Of a stretch of 64,000 nt of DNA, positions 54,154 to 63,548 are shown in pieces. A model generated the notes under the pieces. That model did no database searches. It worked only from the letters and a program-made list of their open reading frames with translations, and was not told the origin of the DNA. A program made the translations under genes and the position numbers. The DNA comes from Niabella yanshanensis (GTDB lineage Bacteria; Bacteroidota; Bacteroidia; Chitinophagales; Chitinophagaceae): NCBI RefSeq assembly GCF_034424215.1, contig NZ_CP139960.1, forward strand, positions 1 to 64,000, given 5' to 3'. The first letter of the stretch is position 1. Each line of letters begins with the position of its first letter.

Positions 54154-55125
54154 ATGAATAATAAGTACGCAATTATTTTAGGTAATCTTGGAAACACCAG
54201 GGATCGTTTTTGCCAGGGATATAAAAATAATCCAAGCTCGGAAGAAATGCTGAAGATGGCGCTGGAAAAAATGCCGCATATCCAGGGTATAGAATTGGTA
54301 GGTAGCTGGGATATCCGCCCGGATAATGTAGGAGATATGAAGAAGCGGTTGGATGATGCCGGGGTAGCCTGCGCCAGTATCATTCCTGATACTTTTGGGA
54401 ATCCTGTTTATGGAAAAGGAAGTATTACCAGCATTGATGCCGGGGTTCGGCAACAGGCTCTTGATTATTTGCGGCAAATGAGCGAAGTAGCGTTAGCGAT
54501 GAACTGTGATATTATAAATCTCTGGCTGGGGCAGGATGGGTATGATTATTTGCTGGCAACCGATTATAACCAGGAACGGGATTGGCTGACAGAGTGTACC
54601 AGGGCTGTAGCTACAGAGTTTCCTACGCTTCGGTTCGCTTTAGAGTATAAGCCCAAAGAACCCCGCAATTTTTCTTATCATGCAAGAATGGCTGATACTA
54701 TTTTAGCAGCGAAGGAAACCGGGTGTTCCAACGTAGGTGTTACCATTGATACCGGGCATAGCTTTTATGCGGGGGAGAATGTTTCTGAAGCCGTGGTACT
54801 TGCCAAACGTGCCGGTGACCTTTTATACCACATGCACTTTAACGATAATCACGGTAGCTGGGATGATGATATGATCGTAAGTAGTGTGCATTTCACCACT
54901 TATGTTGAACTGATGTTCTGGTTAAGGAAAACCGGCTACCAGGGCTGGATCTCGATGGATCAGTATCCCTACAGAGAAGATGCTATTGACGCCATTTCAG
55001 AAAGCATTTTGTGGGTAAAGAAATATGAACAGATCGTAGATACTTATTACGACGAAATCGAAGCCCTGATCCGGGAAAATGATGCAGTAAAAACCTCCCG
55101 GTTCCTGCGCAAATTGTTTGCCTAG
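54154..55125 (+). CDS. Xylose-isomerase-like TIM-barrel sugar isomerase, probable L-rhamnose isomerase (RhaI-like)
   Basis: A 323-residue cytoplasmic TIM barrel of the AP-endonuclease-2/xylose-isomerase type, with no signal peptide. Metal ligands can be read as Glu164 (FALEYKPKE), Asp199 (VTIDTGHSF), His228 (LLYHMHFNDNHG) and Asp269 (WISMDQYPYRED). A final Asp, and the 35-residue Glu-Asp spacing, resemble the Pseudomonas stutzeri L-rhamnose isomerase (Glu219, Asp254, His281, Asp327) more than the tagatose-3-epimerases, which end in Glu. In the operon it follows the aldolase by 27 bp, matching the order isomerase-kinase-aldolase activity needed for rhamnose. L-rhamnose to L-rhamnulose isomerisation is therefore the best guess; a different deoxy-sugar isomerase cannot be excluded. 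Confidence 0.75.
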   Translation: MNNKYAIILGNLGNTRDRFCQGYKNNPSSEEMLKMALEKMPHIQGIELVGSWDIRPDNVGDMKKRLDDAGVACASIIPDTFGNPVYGKGSITSIDAGVRQQALDYLRQMSEVALAMNCDIINLWLGQDGYDYLLATDYNQERDWLTECTRAVATEFPTLRFALEYKPKEPRNFSYHARMADTILAAKETGCSNVGVTIDTGHSFYAGENVSEAVVLAKRAGDLLYHMHFNDNHGSWDDDMIVSSVHFTTYVELMFWLRKTGYQGWISMDQYPYREDAIDAISESILWVKKYEQIVDTYYDEIEALIRENDAVKTSRFLRKLFA

Positions 55126-55151
55126 TCCAAAAGCCTGTAAAAAAAATATTT

Positions 55152-57872
55152 ATGAACGATTGCATCTTCCGGAACCGGATATGGTTTCTTGTTATGTTAT
55201 TCCTGTTACCATTTGCGTCACACGCAACGGCAAAAAAACTGAATGCGACTGACGAAGTGAGTGTTACAGCTCTGAAAGTAGATAATGCTGCCAGTTTTAT
55301 AGGAGTAGATTCACGCACCCCACAATTTAGCTGGGAGCTTAAAACTTCTAAACGTAATATAAAGCAAAATGCCTACCAGTTACTGGTAGCAGATACGCCG
55401 GAGAAGCTGGCAGCCGGTGACGGAAATATCTGGAATAGCGGGAAGGTAGCATCCGCTGCGTCCGCAGGAATACTATATCGTGGTAAAGCTTTGGAGAGCC
55501 GTAAAAGATACTATTGGAAATTGATCTGGTGGGGCATGGATAATGCAAAAGCCGAAAGCAACACCGAATATTTTGAAACAGGCTTGCTGCATCAGTCAGA
55601 TTGGAGTGGGGATTGGGTAGGTTTTCCTTCAGGATGGATCGGGAGAGTGCATTATTTCAGGCGTGTTTTTTCATTCCAAAAAGAAATAGCCAAAGCGAGA
55701 GCCTATGTAGCAGGTATCGGCTACAGCGAAATGGAGATCAATGGTAAAAAAGTAAACGATCATGTATTAGATCCGGCAACCAGCGATTTTGCAAAAACGA
55801 TCTATTACAGTACTTATGATATCAAGGAGTATTTAAAAAAAGATAATGTAATGGTGATTGCCGTAGCGCCCGGGTGGTACGGAATGCCCAAGCTGCGCAT
55901 GCAAATGGAGTTCTATTTTACCGACGGCACTATGGAAGTGATCAATTCTTCCTCTATAAGAAACGTAACCCTGGGGCCGGTTCAGTCTGCAGGTGTTTTA
56001 GATGGAGAAGTATACGATGCCCGTCAGGAAAAGCCTGAATGGAATCTGCCCTCCGATACGATCATTAAAGGATTACCCAGTCAACACTGGGGCGTAGCCC
56101 CGGTATTAGAAGCTCCGGGAGGTAAAATGGCCTCGCAGCAGCTGGAGCCTATCAGGGTGGTAGAGTCGTTTAAGCCGGTTTCAATAAAAGAAGTAAAGCC
56201 CGGAATATTTGTGATGGATGCCGGCCAGAACATGGCGGGATGGGTGGCTATAAAAGTAAAAGGAGAAAAAGGTAAAAAGATCACGTTGAAATTTGCCGAA
56301 ACCTTATACCCTGATGGTACCATCAACCAGGAAAACCTGCGTACTGCCTGGGCTACCGATACCTATATCCTGAAAGGGGGAGCAACAGAAACCTGGGAGC
56401 CCCGCTTTACCTATCATGGATTTCGTTATATGCAAATAGAGGGCTGGCCGGGTACACCCTCTGTTGATGACCTGACAGTAAGAAGAGTTCGTTCAGATGT
56501 GGAAGAAGCCGGTAAGTTTAGCAGCAGCAATGATCTGCTAAACCGTATCTACCAGATGGTAAAAAGAACCGAAGCCGCCAACCTGCATAGCATTCCAACC
56601 GATTGTCCGCAACGCGATGAGCGGATGGGTTGGCTGAACGACCTGACGGTGAGGATAGAACAGGCCATGTATAATTTTAATCTCCATCGTTTTTACGCAA
56701 AATATATACAGGATATCTGTGATACGCAAACTGAGAATGGAGAGATCACTGACACTGCACCTTATAAAGTAGGCGGCAAACCTGCCGATCCAGTATCAGT
56801 GAGCTTCCTGCTGCTGGCGCTGAAGAGTTATGAGTATTACGGTAATACGGAAATTATCCGCAAGAACTACTCCAACATGAAAGCATGGGTCAATTATCTG
56901 ACTTCCCGTACCAATAAAGCCGGGATACTGGAATACAGCTACTATGGAGACTGGTCCCCGCCCGCAGAGTTTGGAGCAAAAGGCCATAGCTACGGCGCAT
57001 TGTCTGTAAATACCCCCGGCGACCTGATGTCTACAGGGTATCTCTATTACAGTGCACAGGTGATGGCGAAACTGGCGGAAGTATTAGGCAATGTGGATGA
57101 CCAGCATCAATATGAACAACTGGCCACCCGCACCCTGAACGCTTTTAATACTAAATTCTGGGACGAATCGAAAGGGGGCTACGGTACCAATAATCAATCC
57201 TGCAATTCCTTTGCTATTTTCCTGGGAGCTCCAACTAAGGAGCGGCTTCCCAGGGTGGTGGCCAATCTGGTACGGGATGTAAAAGAAAGAGGCTATCATC
57301 TTACAACCGGTAATTTATGTACCAAGTACCTGTTAGAGGCGCTTACAGAGCATGGGGAGCTGGAGACGGCATACAAAATTGCCACCCAAACTACTTATCC
57401 AAGCTGGGGTTATATGTTAGCCAATGGTGCTACTACGCTGTGGGAACGTTGGGAGTATGAAACCGGTGGATCGATGAACTCTCACAATCACCCCATGATG
57501 GGCTCGGTTGGTTCCTGGTTGTACAAATATATTGCAGGTATTCTACCCGATATAGAAGCGCCTGGTTTCGGTAAACTGGTATTACGTCCTTATATACCGA
57601 ACGATTTACAGCATGCTCAGGCTACCTATCAATCGGTGAAAGGTGAAGTGAGCTCTGCCTGGAAAAAAACAAAGGCCGCGATCGAATACCAGGTAACCAT
57701 ACCACCCAATGCTGTGGCAACGGTTTATATACCTACCAAAGATGTAAAGTCTGTAACAGAGGGCGGCCGCCCGATAAGCAAAATAGAGGGTATCCGCTTT
57801 GTCAGGATGGAAGCCGCCGCAGCTGTTTATGAAATAGGTTCCGGTAATTATGTATTCAGATCAAAATGGTAA
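55152..57872 (+). CDS. GH78 alpha-L-rhamnosidase
   Basis: A 906-residue exported enzyme (signal RIWFLVMLFLLPFASHATA). Domain order is the GH78 standard: a fibronectin-like N-terminal domain (QFSWELKTSKRNIKQNAYQLLV), a Bac_rhamnosid_N domain (YVAGIGYSEMEINGKKVNDHV), a concanavalin-like domain (VMDAGQNMAGWVAIKVKGEKG, PRFTYHGFRYMQIEGWPG), the (alpha/alpha)6 catalytic barrel and a C-terminal beta domain. The catalytic signature DCPQRDERMGWLND gives Asp484 and general acid Glu490; GATTLWERWEY gives general base Glu765. All are intact. It lies in the same operon as the isomerase and RhaT, which ties rhamnose release to its uptake and use. Confidence 0.95.
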   Translation: MNDCIFRNRIWFLVMLFLLPFASHATAKKLNATDEVSVTALKVDNAASFIGVDSRTPQFSWELKTSKRNIKQNAYQLLVADTPEKLAAGDGNIWNSGKVASAASAGILYRGKALESRKRYYWKLIWWGMDNAKAESNTEYFETGLLHQSDWSGDWVGFPSGWIGRVHYFRRVFSFQKEIAKARAYVAGIGYSEMEINGKKVNDHVLDPATSDFAKTIYYSTYDIKEYLKKDNVMVIAVAPGWYGMPKLRMQMEFYFTDGTMEVINSSSIRNVTLGPVQSAGVLDGEVYDARQEKPEWNLPSDTIIKGLPSQHWGVAPVLEAPGGKMASQQLEPIRVVESFKPVSIKEVKPGIFVMDAGQNMAGWVAIKVKGEKGKKITLKFAETLYPDGTINQENLRTAWATDTYILKGGATETWEPRFTYHGFRYMQIEGWPGTPSVDDLTVRRVRSDVEEAGKFSSSNDLLNRIYQMVKRTEAANLHSIPTDCPQRDERMGWLNDLTVRIEQAMYNFNLHRFYAKYIQDICDTQTENGEITDTAPYKVGGKPADPVSVSFLLLALKSYEYYGNTEIIRKNYSNMKAWVNYLTSRTNKAGILEYSYYGDWSPPAEFGAKGHSYGALSVNTPGDLMSTGYLYYSAQVMAKLAEVLGNVDDQHQYEQLATRTLNAFNTKFWDESKGGYGTNNQSCNSFAIFLGAPTKERLPRVVANLVRDVKERGYHLTTGNLCTKYLLEALTEHGELETAYKIATQTTYPSWGYMLANGATTLWERWEYETGGSMNSHNHPMMGSVGSWLYKYIAGILPDIEAPGFGKLVLRPYIPNDLQHAQATYQSVKGEVSSAWKKTKAAIEYQVTIPPNAVATVYIPTKDVKSVTEGGRPISKIEGIRFVRMEAAAAVYEIGSGNYVFRSKW

Positions 57873-57876
57873 TATA

Positions 57877-59667
57877 ATGAGAGCTTGGTTGATATGCTTT
57901 TCAATATTAGTGTTCCCGCCGGCTATCCGTGCGCAGGAGGCTTCTTCTGGTAGGCATCCCTATACTTCCAACGATGTAGTAGCGGTAGATCAGTTCGGCA
58001 GAAGCTTTGCAGCCATTGAAGGCTACAGGCCCGGTAAACAGGTGGGCATATTTTACTGGCCCTGGATAGGACATCCGTATGCTACTGGTATTTACGATGC
58101 AACAGTTATCAGCGCCATGCCCAACGGGCTTAAGTTATTGTACGATTTTAAGCATTTGAACGATTCTATTAGTCCAACCGGGCAGGCACATTTTTGGGGC
58201 CAGCCCATATGGGGGTATTATAATTCGGCTGATGAATGGGTCATCCGCCGGCAGATGGCGATGCTTGCAACAGCGGGCGTTGACTTTATCGTTTTTGATC
58301 TGACCAACAGGGTTACTTATAAATCGGTGTACGAAAAAGTATTACGTATTATAGAAGAATTGCAATCAGATGGCTGGGCTGTTCCCAAAGCTGTATTTTA
58401 TACCCACTCCAAGTCCTTCGAAACCACATGGCAGCTATACAACGATCTGTACAAACCCAACCTTTATCCCAATGCATGGTATAGGGTTGGAGGTAAGCCT
58501 ATGATCATAGCCTACACCCATGAAGCAGATGATATAGCCGAAGCGGTGTCCCGAAGGGACTCCAGTTATCGCCCGGTTGCTTATTCACAGGCAATAAAAG
58601 ATTTTTTTTACTTTAAGAAACCGCAATGGCCCGGGGACTCCGTTTACCAGGATGGATTTCCCTGGATCGAATGGAAATATCCGCAGCCGCTGCATGGCAA
58701 CACCATGAGCGTTTCTGTGGCCAGTCATCCCAAAGTGCCTATGTCGCGTTCCATTACATCGGGCTGGACCAACTGGGGGCGTGGTTGGGATCCCGGCAGT
58801 CAAAAAAACAAAAAAGAAGACATTCTAACAGGTGGCTTTTTTCAAAAACAATGGGATCATGCACTGACAGTTGACCCCGACACCGTTTTTGTAGGAGGAT
58901 GGAACGAATGGGTCGCCTATAAACAACCCTACGGCGATGAGTATATGCTTTGCGATGCTGCCAACCTGGAATTTTCCAGGGATATTGAACCCATGCGGGG
59001 TGGATATGCCGATGCTTTTTATATACAAATGATAAAAAATATAAGGGCGTATAAGGGAATAACGGATAAGCATCAGGGGTACGCCCCTCTTACCATCGAT
59101 ATATCAGGTCATGCGGCGCAATGGGCAGCTGTAAAAGCCATCTATAGAAATATAAATATAAAAACGGGAGGCCGGGATCATTATGGAGCCTCCATGAAGA
59201 TAGCTTATGCTGCGCCAGCTCCCGTTAATAATCTGCAGGAAATAAGGGTAGCACATGATGCTCACAATTTCTATTTTTTGATAAAGGCCGACAAACCTTT
59301 TGTACAAGTGCAGGATAGCACCGGTTTACTTCAGTTGTTAATAGGAAAAGATGCTCCCGCTACCAAAGGCTGGAATGGTTACGAATATATTGTCGAAACG
59401 GATTTAAGAAAGGGAGCAGCCCGCCTCAGTATGTTAGATAAAAACCGGAAGAAAAAGGAAACAGGGAGTGTGAGAATTGCCGTTCAGGAAAATCTTATAC
59501 AAATGGAGATACCCAGGAAACTAATGGCAGCGAACCACAAAACTACCCAGATTTATTTTAAAGTTGCAGATGGTGTAGCAAAGCCTTCTGATATAATGGA
59601 ATATTATATTTCGGGAAGTGTAATGCCCCTTGGACGACTGAGCTTTGTGTATCAACTTAACCAATAA
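57877..59667 (+). CDS. GH71/99-like putative glycoside hydrolase with C-terminal CBM9/DOMON-like domain (paralogue 3)
   Basis: A 596-residue exported protein from ATG 57877, 4 bp after the GH78 stop; the frame opens at ATG 57850 inside GH78, but only the internal start is followed directly by a signal (MRAWLICFSILVFPPAIRAQ). It is closely similar to the protein at 21847: VGIFYWPWIGHPYATGIYDA, AHFWGQPIWGYYNSADEWVI, VDFIVFDLTNRV, KAVFYTHSKSFETTWQLYNDLY, GGWNEWVAYKQPYGDEYM with candidate catalytic Glu344, and MRGGYADAFYIQMIKNIRAYK. The C-terminal sandwich (EIRVAHDAHNFYFLIKADK, IYFKVADGV) is conserved. Pairing with GH78 in an operon suggests that it acts next to rhamnose residues, but the linkage is unknown. 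Confidence 0.72.
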   Translation: MRAWLICFSILVFPPAIRAQEASSGRHPYTSNDVVAVDQFGRSFAAIEGYRPGKQVGIFYWPWIGHPYATGIYDATVISAMPNGLKLLYDFKHLNDSISPTGQAHFWGQPIWGYYNSADEWVIRRQMAMLATAGVDFIVFDLTNRVTYKSVYEKVLRIIEELQSDGWAVPKAVFYTHSKSFETTWQLYNDLYKPNLYPNAWYRVGGKPMIIAYTHEADDIAEAVSRRDSSYRPVAYSQAIKDFFYFKKPQWPGDSVYQDGFPWIEWKYPQPLHGNTMSVSVASHPKVPMSRSITSGWTNWGRGWDPGSQKNKKEDILTGGFFQKQWDHALTVDPDTVFVGGWNEWVAYKQPYGDEYMLCDAANLEFSRDIEPMRGGYADAFYIQMIKNIRAYKGITDKHQGYAPLTIDISGHAAQWAAVKAIYRNINIKTGGRDHYGASMKIAYAAPAPVNNLQEIRVAHDAHNFYFLIKADKPFVQVQDSTGLLQLLIGKDAPATKGWNGYEYIVETDLRKGAARLSMLDKNRKKKETGSVRIAVQENLIQMEIPRKLMAANHKTTQIYFKVADGVAKPSDIMEYYISGSVMPLGRLSFVYQLNQ

Positions 59668-59684
59668 AAATAAACAGGTCCGTT

Positions 59685-60653
59685 ATGAAAAAAGTACAGT
59701 CTGTTTTGAGTACCGTTTTAAGTATCGCTTTTCTTATCACTGCTTTTCTAAATGAAACGCAAGCCAGGAAAACAGGAACGCAGGAGCTATTAATGAATAA
59801 TAGCGGGGTAAATGACCCCGGTCTTCTAAAAAAGAAGGAAGCGCGTCAATTGAACAGGGAAGGTGTTGTACGGGTGCTGGCCATAGGTAACAGCTTTTCA
59901 GCCGATGCGTTGGAAAACTATCTGTATGATCTGGCTGAAGCCTCCGGTAAAAAAATAATAATAGGAAATTTAGCGATAGCCGGAGGCTCTCTGGCAGACC
60001 ATATAGCGAATCTGAAACATCAGTCAGCTCCCTATATCTTCACAAAAATTGATTCAAGCGGGAAGAAAACAGTAACATTTAATAATGCCATTGGGCCCAT
60101 TGTTAAAAGTGAATCCTGGGATTATATTAGTTTGCAGCAAGTGAGCCACCATTCGGGTAGGTATGAAACATTTGTTGAAACGCTCCCTGCTTTGTATGAA
60201 TATGTAAAAGAAAATGCAAGCAATCCGCATGTAAAACTGGTATTACATCAAACCTGGGCTTACGCCCGAAATTCAGGTCATACAGGCTTTGCGAATTATC
60301 AGAATAACCAGCAGCTCATGTATGAATCCATCGTGAATACTTATAAAAAAGCCCGGAAACTCATAAATGCATATCATATTATACCTGCAGGTACCGCTAT
60401 ACAGAATGCCAGAACAAGCTTTATAGGTGACCGGTTTACAAGAGACGGCTTTCACCTGGAAGAAACCTATGCACGTTATACAGTAGCCTGCACCTGGTTT
60501 GAGCAGATCTTTGGTATATCAGTATTAGGGAATTTGTACAAGCCTGCTACTCTTTCAGACGAGTATAAAGAAATTGCGCAACATGCAGCTCATTTCGCAG
60601 TGAAACGGCCCGGTAAAGTCACCCCACTAAAGCATTATCAAAAAGAAAGGTAA
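59685..60653 (+). CDS. DUF4886 SGNH-like hydrolase, exported
   Basis: A 322-residue protein with a signal peptide (MKKVQSVLSTVLSIAFLITAFLNETQA). The DUF4886 region begins with VVRVLAIGNSFSADALENYLYDLAE, where GNS carries the candidate nucleophile Ser, and continues with WDYISLQQVSHHSG and LVLHQTWAYAR. The C-terminal RDGFHLEETYARYTVACTWF supplies Asp and His of an SGNH-like site. DUF4886 is annotated as an SGNH-hydrolase relative and is common in polysaccharide-utilisation loci; it probably removes an acyl group from the glycan, but the ester is unknown. It lies between the third GH71/99-like enzyme and a GH78 enzyme. Confidence 0.78.
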   Translation: MKKVQSVLSTVLSIAFLITAFLNETQARKTGTQELLMNNSGVNDPGLLKKKEARQLNREGVVRVLAIGNSFSADALENYLYDLAEASGKKIIIGNLAIAGGSLADHIANLKHQSAPYIFTKIDSSGKKTVTFNNAIGPIVKSESWDYISLQQVSHHSGRYETFVETLPALYEYVKENASNPHVKLVLHQTWAYARNSGHTGFANYQNNQQLMYESIVNTYKKARKLINAYHIIPAGTAIQNARTSFIGDRFTRDGFHLEETYARYTVACTWFEQIFGISVLGNLYKPATLSDEYKEIAQHAAHFAVKRPGKVTPLKHYQKER

Positions 60654-60678
60654 TAAATATCAAAAAGAAAATATTTAT
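60636..60678. repeat. 13-bp direct repeat and A/T hairpin at the end of the DUF4886 gene
   Basis: TATCAAAAAGAAA occurs twice, at 60636-60648 (inside the last codons) and 60658-60670 (after the stop). The second copy lies between ATAAATAT (60653-60660) and ATATTTAT (60671-60678), an exact 8-bp inverted repeat. It may be a local slippage duplication or an mRNA-processing hairpin between two operon genes. Confidence 0.45.
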
Positions 60679-60731
60679 AAAAGGGTTCAATCATCATGCT
60701 CTTAAAGTTGGGCCTTAAAAAATGAACAAAA

Positions 60732-63539
60732 ATGATGTCTATAATGAATAGCAAAAAAGCATTTCAACTCTTTCCTGCCTGGGTATGCCTGGCTTTTGCT
60801 GCGCTTTTTCACGGTTGTGCGTCAGGTCCTCAGGACCTCAGGGTAAACAATTTGTTGGTAGAAGGACGGGACAGTTTACTGGGCTCTGATATGCTGGCTC
60901 CGCGGTTTAGCTGGAAAATTCATTCAGGTAAACAGGACGTGAAGCAAGTGGCCTATCAGCTACTGGTGGCCAGTTCAAAAGAAGCACTGGACAAGGACAA
61001 TGCAGACGTCTGGAACAGCGGTAAAATAGAGGCCGACTCATCATTGAATGTCGTTTATCAAGGCAAGCCACTTCAGTCTCACCAATCACTTTATTGGAAA
61101 GTGAAAGTCTGGACAAATCATAAAGAAGAAATTTTCAGCGCACCTTCCCTCTGGACGATGGGCTTATTGCAACCTGCCGAATGGCAGGCTCATTGGATTG
61201 GTTTGAACAGTTATAATAAAAGCGATCAGCCCGATAGTACCCTGACCCGCCTGGCGGCACGCTACCTGCGTAAAGAGTTTAGTTCGGATAAAAAAATTAA
61301 AGCTGCCACGGTTTATATAAGTGGAATGGGATTATATGAGCTCTTTCTCAATGGCAGGAAAGTGGGCAATGATGTATTGGCTCCCACTGTATCTGAATAC
61401 AACAAAAAAATATTCTACAATACTTATGACGTAACACCTCTGGTAGCGCAGGGAACTAATTGTTTGGGTGTTACCCTGGGTAATGGACGCTTCTTTGCTG
61501 TACGTAATTTTCATGGAAAACCCAACCCGCTTACACAGATACCTCAGTCTCAATATGGACTGCCACAACTGCTGCTCCAGCTGCGTATCCGGTACGAAGA
61601 TGGCTCTGTTGCCTGGGTACATTCAGACCAGAGTTGGAAGGTTACTGATAACGGGCCGATATTAGCCAATAATGAATTTGACGGCGAGGATTACAATGCC
61701 AATAAAGAATTGACGGGGTGGAGTAACGCAGGGTATAATGATCAGGCATGGAAGGCTGTGGATTTGATGTCTCCGGGAAAGAATGTGAGTATAGCAGCAC
61801 AACCTAATGAAAACATCAGGATCAAGGAAGTATTACATCCGGTGTCGGTACACAAAACTCCGCGGGGAACATATATCCTGGATATGGGCCAGAATATGGT
61901 AGGTTGGGTGGCCATTAATGTAAGAGGTGAGAAGGGTGATAGCGTTCGGTTGCGGTTTGCCGAAACGATGAAGGGAAAAGACTCGCTATACGTGGATAAC
62001 CTCAGGGATGCTAAAGCTACGGATACTTATATATTGAGAGGCGGGGGAACGGAAAGCTGGGAGCCGAAATTTACTTATCATGGTTTTCGTTTTGTAGAAG
62101 TATCGGGTTTGCGAACACAACCTGATGTAAAAGATTTTTCGGGAAAAGTCGTCTATGATGACATACCTACTATCGGAACCTTTGAAACGTCTAATGAAAC
62201 GATCAACGCCGTTTTTAAAAACGCCTATTGGACGATCCGCGGTAACTACAGGGGCATGCCTACCGATTGTCCGCAACGCGATGAAAGAGTAGCCTGGCTG
62301 GGTGACAGGGTTATTAGCTCCTATGGCGAAAGTTTTATGTTCGACAACTCGCGCCTGTATGCAAAATGGCTGGAAGATATAGAAGACTCACAAAAAGAAA
62401 ACGGCAGCATCCCTGATATTGCTCCCAGTTTCTGGGACCGCTATGCAGACAACGTAACGTACCCGAGTGCTTTTATTTTGATTCCTGAAATGTTACGCAG
62501 GCAGTTTGGCGACGAACGGAGTTTCGTGAAGCTATATCCCGCCATGAAAAAATGGACATTATATATGTGGGATACTTATCGTGATAATGATCTTGTTTTG
62601 AAAGATAATTATGGAGACTGGTGTGTGCCTCCCGAGTCATTAGAAATGATATGGACCCAGGATCCCAAGCGCATTACGGATGGCGGATTATTAGCATCGG
62701 CTTACTATTACCACTGCCTGGGTTTGATGAAGCAGTATGCAGAAAGGCTGGGCTATACATCAGATGTACGAAACTTTGATGATATAGCGCAAAGAGTATT
62801 AACGGCTTTTAATAAAAAGTTTTATAATGCAGGTTCCAAATCCTATGCTAATAATACCGTTACCGCCAACCTGTTACCTTTAAGTTTTGGAATGGTGCCT
62901 GAGGAAGATAAGGCAGCCGTTTTTGCTAATATTCGTGCCCGCCTCAAAGATTTTAACGACCATGTTAATTCGGGTATCATCGGGGGTATGTGGTTGATGA
63001 GAGGTCTTAGTGATAATGGAGCCGCAGATCTGGCTTACAAGCTGGCTACCAATACTACCTATCCCAGCTGGGGATATATGGTAAAACAAGGGGCTACTAC
63101 CATCTGGGAGTTGTGGAATGGTGATGCTGCCAATCCTATGATGAATTCAGGCAACCACCAGATGTTGCTGGGAGATCTGATCGTATGGTACTATGAATAT
63201 CTGGCGGGTATCAAAACCGATGACAAAGAGGTCGCTTTCAAAAAAATCATTATGAACCCGGTATTTCCGGAAGGGCTTGATTTTGTAAAAGCCTCGTTGA
63301 ATACAAAGTATGGAGAAGTGAAAAGTCATTGGAAGAAAACTGCCGGTGCCCTGGAGTGGGAAATTACCATTCCTGCAAATACAACTGCCGAAGTAATACT
63401 ACCGGGAAATAAAACAGCTATTACAGAATCGGGCAAAGCTTTGTCAGGATCAGTATTGGAGAGGGCCAAAGAGGCAGCGACTGGTAAAACAGTGCTTACT
63501 TTAGGTTCCGGAACCTACAGTTTCGTAGTAAAAAGATAA
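60732..63539 (+). CDS. GH78 alpha-L-rhamnosidase, lipoprotein
   Basis: A 935-residue GH78 enzyme. Its N-terminus (MNSKKAFQLFPAWVCLAFAALFHGC) ends in a lipobox, so unlike the other two GH78 proteins it is probably membrane-anchored. The usual GH78 order is visible: RFSWKIHSGKQDVKQVAYQLLV, YISGMGLYELFLNGRKVGND, ILDMGQNMVGWVAINVRGEKG and the six-hairpin barrel. DCPQRDERVAWLGD gives Asp512 and general acid Glu518, and GATTIWELWNGD gives general base Glu793. In-frame ATGs at 60732, 60735 and 60744 are all possible starts; 60744 gives the simplest signal. RhaT starts 9 bp after its stop, directly linking release to import. Confidence 0.95.
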   Translation: MMSIMNSKKAFQLFPAWVCLAFAALFHGCASGPQDLRVNNLLVEGRDSLLGSDMLAPRFSWKIHSGKQDVKQVAYQLLVASSKEALDKDNADVWNSGKIEADSSLNVVYQGKPLQSHQSLYWKVKVWTNHKEEIFSAPSLWTMGLLQPAEWQAHWIGLNSYNKSDQPDSTLTRLAARYLRKEFSSDKKIKAATVYISGMGLYELFLNGRKVGNDVLAPTVSEYNKKIFYNTYDVTPLVAQGTNCLGVTLGNGRFFAVRNFHGKPNPLTQIPQSQYGLPQLLLQLRIRYEDGSVAWVHSDQSWKVTDNGPILANNEFDGEDYNANKELTGWSNAGYNDQAWKAVDLMSPGKNVSIAAQPNENIRIKEVLHPVSVHKTPRGTYILDMGQNMVGWVAINVRGEKGDSVRLRFAETMKGKDSLYVDNLRDAKATDTYILRGGGTESWEPKFTYHGFRFVEVSGLRTQPDVKDFSGKVVYDDIPTIGTFETSNETINAVFKNAYWTIRGNYRGMPTDCPQRDERVAWLGDRVISSYGESFMFDNSRLYAKWLEDIEDSQKENGSIPDIAPSFWDRYADNVTYPSAFILIPEMLRRQFGDERSFVKLYPAMKKWTLYMWDTYRDNDLVLKDNYGDWCVPPESLEMIWTQDPKRITDGGLLASAYYYHCLGLMKQYAERLGYTSDVRNFDDIAQRVLTAFNKKFYNAGSKSYANNTVTANLLPLSFGMVPEEDKAAVFANIRARLKDFNDHVNSGIIGGMWLMRGLSDNGAADLAYKLATNTTYPSWGYMVKQGATTIWELWNGDAANPMMNSGNHQMLLGDLIVWYYEYLAGIKTDDKEVAFKKIIMNPVFPEGLDFVKASLNTKYGEVKSHWKKTAGALEWEITIPANTTAEVILPGNKTAITESGKALSGSVLERAKEAATGKTVLTLGSGTYSFVVKR

Positions 63540-63548
63540 AAATATTAT

